DNA from: Acidimicrobiia bacterium
GTDB lineage: Bacteria; Actinomycetota; Acidimicrobiia; IMCC26256; PALSA-555
Reading direction: 5' to 3'
DNA length: 14,110 bases
Assembly (NCBI GenBank): GCA_017853455.1
Contig: JAFMJM010000039.1
Coordinates: 1 to 14,110 of the forward strand
Shown here: in pieces, positions 1 through 7,549 of the stretch
Layout of the letters: the number at the start of each line of letters is the position of its first letter
Numbering within the stretch: the stretch's first letter is position 1
Notes under the pieces: model-generated
Databases searched by the model: none
What the model saw: only the letters and a program-made list of their open reading frames with translations
What the model was told of the DNA's origin: nothing
Made by a program: the position numbers and the translations under genes

Positions 1-1149
<1,149 letters not shown>

Positions 1150-1172
1150 GGCTGGCCGCTCCTCGGCGTCGA

Positions 1173-1192
1173 CGTCCCCGGGCGTCCCCGGG
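1173..1192. repeat. Perfect tandem 10-bp repeat in the fumC leader
   Basis: The unit CGTCCCCGGG occurs twice head to tail (1173-1182 and 1183-1192), between the candidate -10 and the SD of fumC. In such G+C-rich DNA this may be chance. It could fold or bind a regulator. Confidence 0.5.
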
Positions 1193-1202
1193 ACTGCCCC
1201 GG

Positions 1203-1208
1203 AACGTA
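1203..1208 (-). promoter_or_regulatory. Candidate -10 hexamer for fumC
   Basis: On the minus strand the hexamer TACGTT fits the actinobacterial TANNNT -10 pattern. It would start a leader of roughly 45 nt that carries the fumC SD. No convincing -35 is visible, so this is a pattern call only. Confidence 0.3.
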
Positions 1209-1275
1209 GTGCCGGACGCTCCCCCGGCCGGAACCCGGGCCCCGGATCCGACGCCGCTCGCGCCCTCCGGATCGC

Positions 1276-2103
1276 TCAGGCGCCGGGGCCGTGCCCGGCC
1301 TTGCGGGCCAACCGGTCGAGGTGGCGGTCGACGAACGGCCGCAGCAGCGCCCCGGCCCGCACCAGCACCGTCGTGGTCGGGTCGGAGGTGATGACCAGCC
1401 GGTCACGCTCGATCCCCCGGACGATGGTCCGACCGACCGCTCCGGCGGTCCGGGGCTCGATGTTGGCCGAGACTGCCCTGGTGGCGTCGGGCTTGTGGCG
1501 GTTCTCCTCGGCGTACCCGGGCGTGTCGGTGTCGGGCGGGTACGAGCAGGCGACCACGATCCCGTAGGGGGCCAGCTCGGGCCGCAGCGTCTCGGCCAGG
1601 CCCCGGACAGCGAACTTCACGGGCGCATAGGCGCTGTAGCCGACCACGCCGAGGGTGGCGACCGTCGACGAGACCAGCACCAGGTGCCCGCGGCGGCGCT
1701 CCACCATCCCCGGCACGACGGCGCGCAGCACGTGGACGGTGCCGAAGTAGTCGACCTCCATCTGGTCGCGAAAGGCCGCGTCGTCGAGTTCGGTGAACCC
1801 GCCGGGGAGGGCGTAGCCGGCGCTGGTGACGCAGACGTCGACCGGCCCGAGGGCCGTCTCGGCCGCGACCACCGCTCGTTGCACCGCCGCCGGGTCGGTG
1901 ACGTCGGCCGACTCGGCGACGACCGACCCCGGTCCGGCGGTGGCGACCCGGGTCACCCGGTCACACGCCGCCGCGAGCCGCCCGGGGTTGCGCGCCACGA
2001 TCGAGACCCGGGAGCCAGCGGCCGCGCACTGCTCCGCGACGGCCAGACCGATGCCGCTCGACCCCCCGGTCACCAGCACGTGCGCGCCCGCCAGCCTCGT
2101 CAC
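1276..2103 (-). CDS. Short-chain dehydrogenase resembling 3-ketodihydrosphingosine reductase
   Basis: A 275-residue Rossmann-fold NAD(P)H oxidoreductase. TGGSSGIG at 12-19 binds the cofactor, Ser145/Ser146 and Tyr159-x3-Lys163 form the active site, and the segment YPPDTDTPG at 188-196 followed by AEEN and a KP pair closely matches the hallmark of eukaryotic KDSR/TSC10 enzymes, which reduce 3-ketodihydrosphingosine to dihydrosphingosine. The C-terminal stretch from about 245 is a hydrophobic then basic helix, compatible with membrane-surface attachment. Oddity: the tetrad Asn usually found in a VNYxG context is Asp118 here (VDYFG). The GTG at 2101-2103 is chosen because the Rossmann strand begins ten residues later; longer frames add an unlikely Arg/Gly/His-rich leader. 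There is no SD, but CACCAT lies 6 nt upstream (2110-2115). It appears monocistronic. Substrate is inferred from motifs; a general lipid or steroid carbonyl reductase is the alternative. Confidence 0.85.
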   Translation of the reverse strand: MTRLAGAHVLVTGGSSGIGLAVAEQCAAAGSRVSIVARNPGRLAAACDRVTRVATAGPGSVVAESADVTDPAAVQRAVVAAETALGPVDVCVTSAGYALPGGFTELDDAAFRDQMEVDYFGTVHVLRAVVPGMVERRRGHLVLVSSTVATLGVVGYSAYAPVKFAVRGLAETLRPELAPYGIVVACSYPPDTDTPGYAEENRHKPDATRAVSANIEPRTAGAVGRTIVRGIERDRLVITSDPTTTVLVRAGALLRPFVDRHLDRLARKAGHGPGA

Positions 2104-2150
2104 CCCGAGATGGTGCCACACCCCCACCCGGAGTGTCCGCCCCCGCCCGT

Positions 2151-2200
2151 GTTGTTTGGACGTTTCGTGGGGCCAGAGGCCCCCGAAACGTCCAAACAAC
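2151..2200. terminator. 50-nt near-perfect hairpin (bidirectional terminator or palindromic repeat)
   Basis: Arms 2151-2167 and 2184-2200 pair perfectly over 17 bp (GTTGTTTGGACGTTTCG and its complement). After a one-base bulge (T2168) another 6 bp, GGGGCC/GGCCCC, closes on an AGA loop. The outer arms are A+T-richer than the surroundings. It sits 38 nt after the stop of the VOC gene and about 47 nt before the start of the reductase gene, so a terminator role on the minus strand fits, but no T-tract follows on either strand. A dispersed palindromic element is the alternative. Confidence 0.6.
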
Positions 2201-2211
2201 GAACCTGGGGT

Positions 2212-2240
2212 GGTCGACCGGGTCGACGGTCGACCGGGTC
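2212..2240. repeat. Imperfect tandem repeat of GGTCGACCGGGTC
   Basis: A 13-nt unit, GGTCGACCGGGTC, recurs with a 16-nt period at 2212-2224 and 2228-2240, immediately at the 3' end of the VOC gene. The unit contains the palindrome GGTCGACC. Function unknown; it may be simple slippage. Confidence 0.5.
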
Positions 2241-2694
2241 AGCGGGTGGGGTCGCCCCACATGAACTGGGCCATCATCGGGCGGATGGCGGCGTCGATCA
2301 CCTCGACGCGCACCCCGAGCGGGTCCCGGTGGTAGATCCAGGCCGGGTCGCCGTCGCCGCCCGAGCGGATCTCGAGCGGACAGCCGACCCCGGCGAAGTG
2401 CTCCGACGCCGCGGCCGGCGACGAGCCGTAGAACCCGATGTGGTGCAGGTTCGAGTACTCGTTGCAGACCCAGGGGGTACCGGGCGCCTCCTCGATCAGC
2501 TCGAGGTAGGGCGGCTCGGCCGAGTAGCAGATCCGGTTGAGCACCGGCGTGACGGTGCCGTCGGCGTCGACGATCTCGATCTGGTTCTCCATCGGGGTGG
2601 CCCACCCGATGCCCAGCAGCTCGGTGAAGTGGGCCATGCCGGCCTCGAGGTCGGGGACCACGATCCCGACGTGCATCAGCTCGGTGAGATCCAT
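2239..2694 (-). CDS. VOC/glyoxalase-superfamily protein
   Basis: A 151-residue protein with two beta-alpha-beta-beta-beta modules. Module one begins MHVGIVVPDLEAG (His8) and contains YLELIEE (Glu65); module two begins LHHIGF (His84/85) and ends with RVEVID (Glu131). These four positions match the usual metal ligands of methylmalonyl-CoA epimerase, glyoxalase I and related VOC enzymes. The family includes epimerases, isomerases, ring-cleavage enzymes and thiol transferases, so the reaction cannot be named. The ATG at 2692-2694 follows GGAGGC with good spacing; the TAG stop of the upstream dehydrogenase lies inside that SD (TAGGAGG), leaving only 9 nt between genes. The two are therefore almost certainly co-transcribed and may act on the same carbonyl compound. 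Confidence 0.85.
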   Translation of the reverse strand: MDLTELMHVGIVVPDLEAGMAHFTELLGIGWATPMENQIEIVDADGTVTPVLNRICYSAEPPYLELIEEAPGTPWVCNEYSNLHHIGFYGSSPAAASEHFAGVGCPLEIRSGGDGDPAWIYHRDPLGVRVEVIDAAIRPMMAQFMWGDPTR

Positions 2695-2703
2695 CGTCGC
2701 CTC

Positions 2704-3636
2704 CTAGGGCTCGACCACGACGCGGATCGCGCCGGCCGACTTGTCGGCCGCCACCCGGTACGCCTCCTCGGCGTCCTCGATCGGGAAGCGGTGGGTGATC
2801 AGCGCGTCGACCAGGTCGGGCTCGGACGCGAGCAGCGCCGCCGCCTGGTCGAAGTCGCGGCCGTGGTCGTGGGTGCAGTACCCGAGCGACGGCACGGTCC
2901 GGACCTCCTTGTTGAAGCAGACGTGCTGGGGCCACTCGGTACCGGGCGGCAGCACCCCGAGCACCCCCATCGAGCCGCCGGGCCGCGCGAGGTCGGCCGC
3001 CCGGTGCAGCGCGCTCTCGGTCCCGGCCGCCTCGATGACCACGTCGTAGAACCCCGACGGCTGCGTGGCGCCGAGACGCTCGCCGAGCTCGACCTGGTGG
3101 GGGTGGCGCGCCTCGAGCGACACCTCGGCCGCACCCATCGCCCGGGCGGCGGCCAGGGCCATCAGACCGATGGCCCCCGCACCCACGACCGCGACCCGCA
3201 TCCCCGGCGCCGTGCCGGCGGTGCGCACCGCGTGCCACGCGACGGCAGTGGGCTCGACCAGCGCGGCGTCGGCGACGTCGAGCCCGTCGGGAAGTCGCAC
3301 CACCGAGCGGGCCGGGGCCCGGAACCACTCGCTCATCCCACCGTCGGCGGTGATGCCGAGGGCCGTGGTGGGCACCGTGGGGCAGTGGTTGTAGTCACCG
3401 GCCGCGCAGTGCTCGCAGTCCTCGCAGCCGAAAATGGCTTCGATCGCCACCGGCGTGCCGTCGGCGAGGGTCCCGGCCAGCTCGTGACCGAGGATCTTCG
3501 TGCTGCCGTACTTCAGGTAGGTGTAGTCGGAGGCGCAGATGCTCGCCGAGCGGATCCGGATCAGCTCCCACGGACCGTCGGGCTCGTCGACCTCGACGAC
3601 CTGCACCCCCGGCGGCGCTCCCCGGACTGCCAACAT
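2704..3636 (-). CDS. Zinc-dependent medium-chain alcohol/polyol dehydrogenase
   Basis: A 310-residue cytosolic NAD(P)-dependent dehydrogenase. Catalytic-zinc residues are visible as Cys34 (ICASD), the GHE pair His51-Glu52 and probably Glu128 (VEPTAVAWHA). The structural-zinc lobe has all four cysteines: Cys71, Cys74, Cys77 and Cys85. The nucleotide fold starts with VGAGAIG at 151-157. It is shorter than the usual 340-350 residues: the stretch between the Rossmann motif and DVVIEAAG at about 197-204 is trimmed, as in compact polyol-type members. The ATG at 3634-3636 follows GGGGAGG (3644-3650) with 7-nt spacing. It is the first gene of a two-gene unit with the VOC protein. Substrate unknown; sorbitol-, threonine- or formaldehyde-type activities are all possible within the family. 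Confidence 0.9.
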   Translation of the reverse strand: MLAVRGAPPGVQVVEVDEPDGPWELIRIRSASICASDYTYLKYGSTKILGHELAGTLADGTPVAIEAIFGCEDCEHCAAGDYNHCPTVPTTALGITADGGMSEWFRAPARSVVRLPDGLDVADAALVEPTAVAWHAVRTAGTAPGMRVAVVGAGAIGLMALAAARAMGAAEVSLEARHPHQVELGERLGATQPSGFYDVVIEAAGTESALHRAADLARPGGSMGVLGVLPPGTEWPQHVCFNKEVRTVPSLGYCTHDHGRDFDQAAALLASEPDLVDALITHRFPIEDAEEAYRVAADKSAGAIRVVVEP

Positions 3637-3688
3637 CCCCGTGCCTCCCCGTCAGCGTGGCGGACGATCGGACCCTGCCACCGGGCGG

Positions 3689-3694
3689 AGCATA
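3689..3694 (-). promoter_or_regulatory. Candidate -10 hexamer for the dehydrogenase-VOC unit
   Basis: TATGCT on the minus strand matches TANNNT and would place the transcription start about 45 nt before the dehydrogenase ATG, with the SD inside the leader. It lies within 15 nt of the possible start signal of the divergent gene, so the two promoters would overlap. Confidence 0.35.
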
Positions 3695-3710
3695 CGGCAA
3701 CAATGGAACG

Positions 3711-4715
3711 GTGAACCCCGACGCTCCCGGCACCCCGAGCATCCCCGGCACCCTCGCCGGCTCGCGCCTCCCGATCGTGGTCGACGTCAACCTCGAGCCC
3801 GACCTCCGGTGCCCACCCCTCGGCCGGGCGGCCGCGTGGGACGGTGTCGACGCGACCGTCGGCCTGGTCGAGGCCTGGCGGGCGGGCGCCGACGACCGGC
3901 GGGTGACCTGGCTGTGGCGGTGTGACCCCCAGGTCGGGGTCGTCAACGGCGATCCGGGTTGGGCCCTCGACCGGTGGTCGGACCAGATCGACGCGGCCCG
4001 CGGACGGGGCGACACCGTGGGGATCCACACCCACCTCTGGCGCTGGTCCGAGCCGATCGGCGCCTTCGTGAGCGACGCCGACAACGCCGACTGGAAGACC
4101 GAATGCGTCGGCCGGAGCGTCGAGACCTTCACCCGGGTCGCGGGCGCTCCCCCCACCGTCGGCCAGATGGGCGATGCCTACATGGACGCCGTCATCCTGG
4201 CGGCGTACCTCGAGCACGACCTCCGCATCGACCTCACGGTCGAACCCGGGGCCCCGGCCCGCGAACGGATGGTGCACACCGAGTACGTCACCGGGACCAT
4301 GCCCGACCGACGCCGTAGCCCCCGCGTCCCGTACCACCCCCGGACGAACGACCCCCTGCGCACGGCGCGGCGACGCACCGGCCCGCTGACGATGATCCCC
4401 ACCACCACCGCGGCCACCCCGTTGGTCGTCGACGGTGTGGTCGTCGATCCGCCCGGCACGGCCGCCAACTTCGGAGTGGCTCCCGAGCGGTTCCGGCACG
4501 CGGTGACCACCGGCCTGGCCGCCTCCGTGCGCGCCGGCACGCCGTACGTGCACGTCCTGGCCCGCAGTGACATCGGCATCGATGCCGCCCTGGCCCAGAA
4601 CGCGGCCCGCAACCTCGAATGGCTGGCCGGGGGGATGCGCGGCGCCGCCGACCCGTGGGGTGGCGTCGAGTTCGTGACGCCGGAGCAGCTGCTCACCCGG
4701 ACGACAGCGGGCTGA
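3711..4715 (+). CDS. Polysaccharide-deacetylase-like (NodB-type fold) protein
   Basis: A 334-residue protein that looks like a divergent polysaccharide deacetylase. An early strand ends in an acid (VVDVN, Asp25), a mid-chain strand gives the metal-site-like GIHTHLWRW (His106 and His108), then PYHPRTNDP at 207-215 and LTMIPT at 226-231, and a late strand carries YVHVLARSD at 279-287. This order resembles the CE4/NodB barrel, but the classical catalytic motifs are not exact, so activity is unproven. There is no signal peptide. The GTG at 3711 is preferred over an in-frame ATG at 3657 because the conserved part begins near residue 20 and AACAAT lies 6 nt upstream; the longer form would add 18 residues overlapping the divergent promoter. 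It converges on the glycosyltransferase with 14 bp between stops. A role in glycan modification is inferred from fold and neighbour. Confidence 0.7.
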   Translation: MNPDAPGTPSIPGTLAGSRLPIVVDVNLEPDLRCPPLGRAAAWDGVDATVGLVEAWRAGADDRRVTWLWRCDPQVGVVNGDPGWALDRWSDQIDAARGRGDTVGIHTHLWRWSEPIGAFVSDADNADWKTECVGRSVETFTRVAGAPPTVGQMGDAYMDAVILAAYLEHDLRIDLTVEPGAPARERMVHTEYVTGTMPDRRRSPRVPYHPRTNDPLRTARRRTGPLTMIPTTTAATPLVVDGVVVDPPGTAANFGVAPERFRHAVTTGLAASVRAGTPYVHVLARSDIGIDAALAQNAARNLEWLAGGMRGAADPWGGVEFVTPEQLLTRTTAG

Positions 4716-4717
4716 AC

Positions 4718-4731
4718 GACCGGCGCCGGTC
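4718..4731. terminator. Short palindrome between convergent genes
   Basis: GACCGGCGCCGGTC is a perfect 14-nt palindrome filling the gap between two convergent stops and touching the glycosyltransferase stop codon. It could make a 5-bp stem with a GCGC loop, which is weak, and it has no T-tract. Low-confidence terminator. Confidence 0.25.
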
Positions 4732-5782
4732 AGACCGTCCGGAGGCGCACGCCGAACGCCGCGAACACGGCCCGCATCCCGGCCGACGCCCGCGGCCGCA
4801 GCGGCGGTGGCGTCAGGCGCACCAGCAACGCCCCGGCCCGGAGCACCCGCGGGTGGCGCAGCGTCCAGCAGACGAGTCGGCGCCGACGGCCGGTGGCGCC
4901 CGCGACCCGGGCGAGGTCGGTCGCGATCCGCCCCAACGCCGCGGCCGCCGGCCGATCGCCGCTGCGGACCATGGCGGCGAACTCGAGCAGGGTGGCCTCG
5001 TGGAGGCGCGGGTAGCACACGTCGTGCACCCAGTAGCGGTTGGAGCGCACGTGGTCGGGCAGCGCATCACGGACCTTGGCGAGGAAGCGCACCCGGCTCC
5101 GCTGGAACGACGCCGTCGACGACGAACCCTGGGCGTGCACGCGGTAGACGGTCAACGAATCGCGGACCCCGACCATCCGGTAGCCCGCGCGGAACATCCG
5201 GAAGTAGAGGTCGTCGTCCTCGTAGCCGCTCAGCTCCGGGTCGAACCCCCCGACCGCCTCGAACGCCGACCGGCGCAGCACGCTCGCCGACGGGAGCACC
5301 ATGAGGTCGGCGGCGAGCACCTGGTCGACCGACGTGGGCTCACCCCCGACGCCGTGACGCGCCCGGTAGCCCCGGGTCACGAGGCGCCCGACACCATCGA
5401 CCTCGTCGAAGTCGGAGTAGACCCACGCCACGTCGGGGGGCGCAGCGGCCAGCACCCCGGTGAGCACCTCCAGGTGGGTGGGCGTCCACCGGTCGTCCTG
5501 GTCGCAGAACGCGATGACGTCGCCGGAGGCCAGCCGCACCCCGGCGTTGCGGGCCGCGGACTGACCCTGGTTGGTCCGCCGCTCCACCTTGACCGGCACC
5601 GCGCCCCGCCGGTCGGCGACGAACGCGGCGATCTCGTCGGCACCGAGGTCGTCGGAGCCGTCGTCGACCACCACCACCTCGTCGGGCGGACGGGTCTGGT
5701 CGAGCACCGAGGCCAGGGCGGCCACGCAGTGGTCGGCGCCGTTGTGGAGCGGGATCACGACGCTGACGCGGCCATCGACCAT
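4730..5782 (-). CDS. Family 2 glycosyltransferase
   Basis: A 350-residue GT-A fold inverting glycosyltransferase that would move a sugar from a nucleotide donor to a glycan, lipid or protein acceptor at the cytosolic membrane face. The first strand gives SVVIPLHNG (7-15), donor binding is at VVVDDGS (37-43), NQGQSAARNAG is at 71-81, the DXD-type metal site is DQDD at 94-97, and the catalytic-base segment is GGFDPELSGYEDDD at 178-191. A YRVH motif at 213-216 is common in this family. The C-terminal third is Arg-rich and helical with no clear membrane span, suggesting peripheral attachment. The ATG at 5780-5782 has no SD; TAGCCT ends 6 nt upstream, suggesting a leaderless mRNA. Donor and acceptor cannot be read. 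It is transcribed alone, convergent with the deacetylase-like gene. Confidence 0.92.
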   Translation of the reverse strand: MVDGRVSVVIPLHNGADHCVAALASVLDQTRPPDEVVVVDDGSDDLGADEIAAFVADRRGAVPVKVERRTNQGQSAARNAGVRLASGDVIAFCDQDDRWTPTHLEVLTGVLAAAPPDVAWVYSDFDEVDGVGRLVTRGYRARHGVGGEPTSVDQVLAADLMVLPSASVLRRSAFEAVGGFDPELSGYEDDDLYFRMFRAGYRMVGVRDSLTVYRVHAQGSSSTASFQRSRVRFLAKVRDALPDHVRSNRYWVHDVCYPRLHEATLLEFAAMVRSGDRPAAAALGRIATDLARVAGATGRRRRLVCWTLRHPRVLRAGALLVRLTPPPLRPRASAGMRAVFAAFGVRLRTV

Positions 5783-5788
5783 CGGCCG

Positions 5789-5794
5789 AGGCTA
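5789..5794 (-). promoter_or_regulatory. -10 hexamer of a probable leaderless promoter (glycosyltransferase)
   Basis: TAGCCT on the minus strand matches TANNNT and is separated by exactly 6 nt from the ATG at 5780-5782. With no SD present, transcription probably starts at or next to the start codon. Confidence 0.5.
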
Positions 5795-5816
5795 GCCAGC
5801 CGCCGCTGCGAAACCC

Positions 5817-6794
5817 CTAGGAGACGTCACCCACGGGGACGAACGCAGCCAGGAGGGAACCGAGTCGTTCCCGATCGGTGAGCGACAACGTCACCTCGGC
5901 GGCGGCGGCGTTCTGACGGATACGACCGGGGTCGCGGCTCCCCGGGATCGGCACGACCGAGGGCGTCTGATCGAGCAGCCACGCCAGCGCCAACTGGGCG
6001 GGGGTGAGGCCCCACTCGTCGGCCAACGCCACGATCGGCGCGTACGCCGCGTTGTTGGCGGTGAGGTTGTCTCCCGTGAGCCGCTGCACGTTGGCGCGGA
6101 AGTCGTGACCACCGGTCGCGGTGAGGCCGCCGGCGAGGAAGCCCCGGCCGATCGGCGAGTACGCCACCACCCCTACGTCGGTCTCCTCGCACCGGGCGAG
6201 CAGCGCGGGGTCGATCGGATGCCACATCGACCACTGCACCTGGACCGCCGCGACCGGCGTGACCGTCTGGGCGCGGCGCAGGTCGTCGGCGGTCGGGTTG
6301 GAGAGCGCGACGTGGCGGACGAGCCCGGCGGCGACCAGGTCGGCGACCGCACCGGCGGTCTCCTCGATCGGCACCTCGGGATCGGTGAAGTGGGGCTGGT
6401 AGAGGTCGACGTGGTCGACACCGAGTCGGGTGAGACTGCGCTCGCAGTAGGCGCGCACGAGCCGGGGCTCGGCGTTGATGCGGAAGTCGTCGACCGACCA
6501 CCGCACCGGCAGCCGGTGGACCGGCTCGCCCGGGAACGGCTTCAGACCGAACTTGGTGGAGATCTGGACCTCGTCGCGACGCCGACCGCGCAGGAAGGCC
6601 CCGATCTGGAGCTCGCTCGGCCCGTAGACGTCGGAGGTGTCGAGCAGGGTGCAGCCCGCGTCGACCGCAGCCGCCAGCGCCGTATTCGCCCCCGCCTCGT
6701 CGGCCGGCGTGTCGTAGGTGCCGATCAGCACCATCGAGCCGTACCCGACGGCGGGCACCGTGAGTCCGCCGAGGGACCGGACGGGCAGGCTCAC
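5817..6794 (-). CDS. Aldo/keto reductase
   Basis: A 325-residue (beta/alpha)8-barrel NADPH-dependent reductase of aldehydes and ketones. The tetrad is intact: Asp52 and Tyr57 in LDTSDVYG, Lys81 in ISTKFG, and His135 in DLYQPHF. The cofactor end is represented by YSPIGRGFL and by VPIPGSRDPGRI with the downstream ANAA-like segment (QNAAAAEV). This is the general layout of bacterial AKRs such as YajO- and Tas-type enzymes. The start codon is GTG at 6792-6794, overlapping the TGA stop of the preceding gene by 4 nt (GTGA), so translation is coupled. It is the last gene of the three-gene operon led by the SnoaL-like gene. The substrate is unknown; reduction of a carbonyl made by the operon partners is a reasonable inference. 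Confidence 0.93.
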   Translation of the reverse strand: MSLPVRSLGGLTVPAVGYGSMVLIGTYDTPADEAGANTALAAAVDAGCTLLDTSDVYGPSELQIGAFLRGRRRDEVQISTKFGLKPFPGEPVHRLPVRWSVDDFRINAEPRLVRAYCERSLTRLGVDHVDLYQPHFTDPEVPIEETAGAVADLVAAGLVRHVALSNPTADDLRRAQTVTPVAAVQVQWSMWHPIDPALLARCEETDVGVVAYSPIGRGFLAGGLTATGGHDFRANVQRLTGDNLTANNAAYAPIVALADEWGLTPAQLALAWLLDQTPSVVPIPGSRDPGRIRQNAAAAEVTLSLTDRERLGSLLAAFVPVGDVS

Positions 6795-7549
6795 GGTGCG
6801 AGCCAGTCCTCGAGGGCGGCGTCCTCCCAGTCGTCGGGCCCGTAGACGGTGCGCGGCAACGGCGTCATGACGTGGCTGTCGCCGCCGGTGACGAACTCGG
6901 CGGAACGCCGGTCCCAGGCGACGATCCGGTCGTCGGCGGTGCCCTCGTCGCAGAGGCCGCGGGTGGTGTCACGGTCGGCGCGGAACCGCACCTGCGCCTC
7001 GACGCTGGTGGCCCAGACCATCACGACCTCGTGCTGATTGCTCATCACCTCGTAGAGCCCGGTGGGCTCGTGTCCGTGGTCGCGCATCATCGGGACCCGC
7101 TCCTCGGCCACGGCCGCCAGGAACTCGAGCGCGCTCCCGGGCCGGACCGTGAGCACCTCGTGGACGAAGAGGGTCCCCTTGGTACCGCGCGCCGCGATCT
7201 CCTCGGTCGACGGCGATCCCGGTACCCCACCGCACAGACGGTCGAATCCGCCGGTGCGCCACTGGGCCGCCTCGTCCCACCAGTCGCCGTAGAACGCCTT
7301 GCGCCGCTTGAGGTTCATGCGGTCGACGTTGCTCGCCCAGCCGGACCAGCCCTTGGAGCCGATGTCCCAGATGTTGATCACCTGGGGCCAGCGCCCACCA
7401 CCCGCTGCGCAGACGTAGAAGGAGCCCTGGAGCCCGAACATGTCGGGCATGCGCAGCACCGGGTCCTTCCAGAGGTGCTCCATGTATGCGTACTGGCCCT
7501 GCCCGACGACGTCCACCGTCTCGTGCAGGTAGAGGTTGCGGGTGCTCAT
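6791..7549 (-). CDS. Two-repeat ferredoxin-fold protein (NIPSNAP/EthD-like dimeric alpha/beta barrel)
   Basis: A 252-residue protein that reads as an internal duplication. The first half opens with LYLHETVDVVGQGQYAYMEHL (split here at residues 6-16 and 17-26) and has the strand VINIWDI near 57-63. The second half opens with LFVHEVLTVRPGSALEFL (127-144) and has the strand EVVMVWATS near 174-182. Each half has the length and rhythm of one dimeric alpha/beta-barrel domain, as in NIPSNAP, EthD and antibiotic-monooxygenase-like proteins, many of which are small cofactor-free enzymes or chaperones. The ATG at 7547-7549 is chosen for GGAGGAG at 7554-7560 and because it overlaps the stop of the upstream SnoaL-like gene by 4 nt (ATGA); the frame stays open 22 codons further upstream but without conserved residues. 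No catalytic residue can be named. Function unknown. Confidence 0.75.
   Translation of the reverse strand: MSTRNLYLHETVDVVGQGQYAYMEHLWKDPVLRMPDMFGLQGSFYVCAAGGGRWPQVINIWDIGSKGWSGWASNVDRMNLKRRKAFYGDWWDEAAQWRTGGFDRLCGGVPGSPSTEEIAARGTKGTLFVHEVLTVRPGSALEFLAAVAEERVPMMRDHGHEPTGLYEVMSNQHEVVMVWATSVEAQVRFRADRDTTRGLCDEGTADDRIVAWDRRSAEFVTGGDSHVMTPLPRTVYGPDDWEDAALEDWLAP

Noticed and set aside
2212..2240. GGTCGACC repeats considered as a CRISPR-like or attachment-site repeat
   Set aside because: Only two short imperfect copies, with no spacers and no integrase or tRNA nearby.
1291..3714. A very long plus-strand open frame (807 codons) across the reductase, VOC and dehydrogenase genes
   Set aside because: Its translation is Arg/Gly/Asp/His-rich with no recognisable domain and it is antisense to three genes with clear motifs. 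Long antisense frames are expected in such G+C-rich DNA.
3395..5018. Minus-strand open frames beneath the deacetylase-like gene
   Set aside because: They lack recognisable motifs, and the plus-strand protein has a coherent fold pattern and a plausible start signal.
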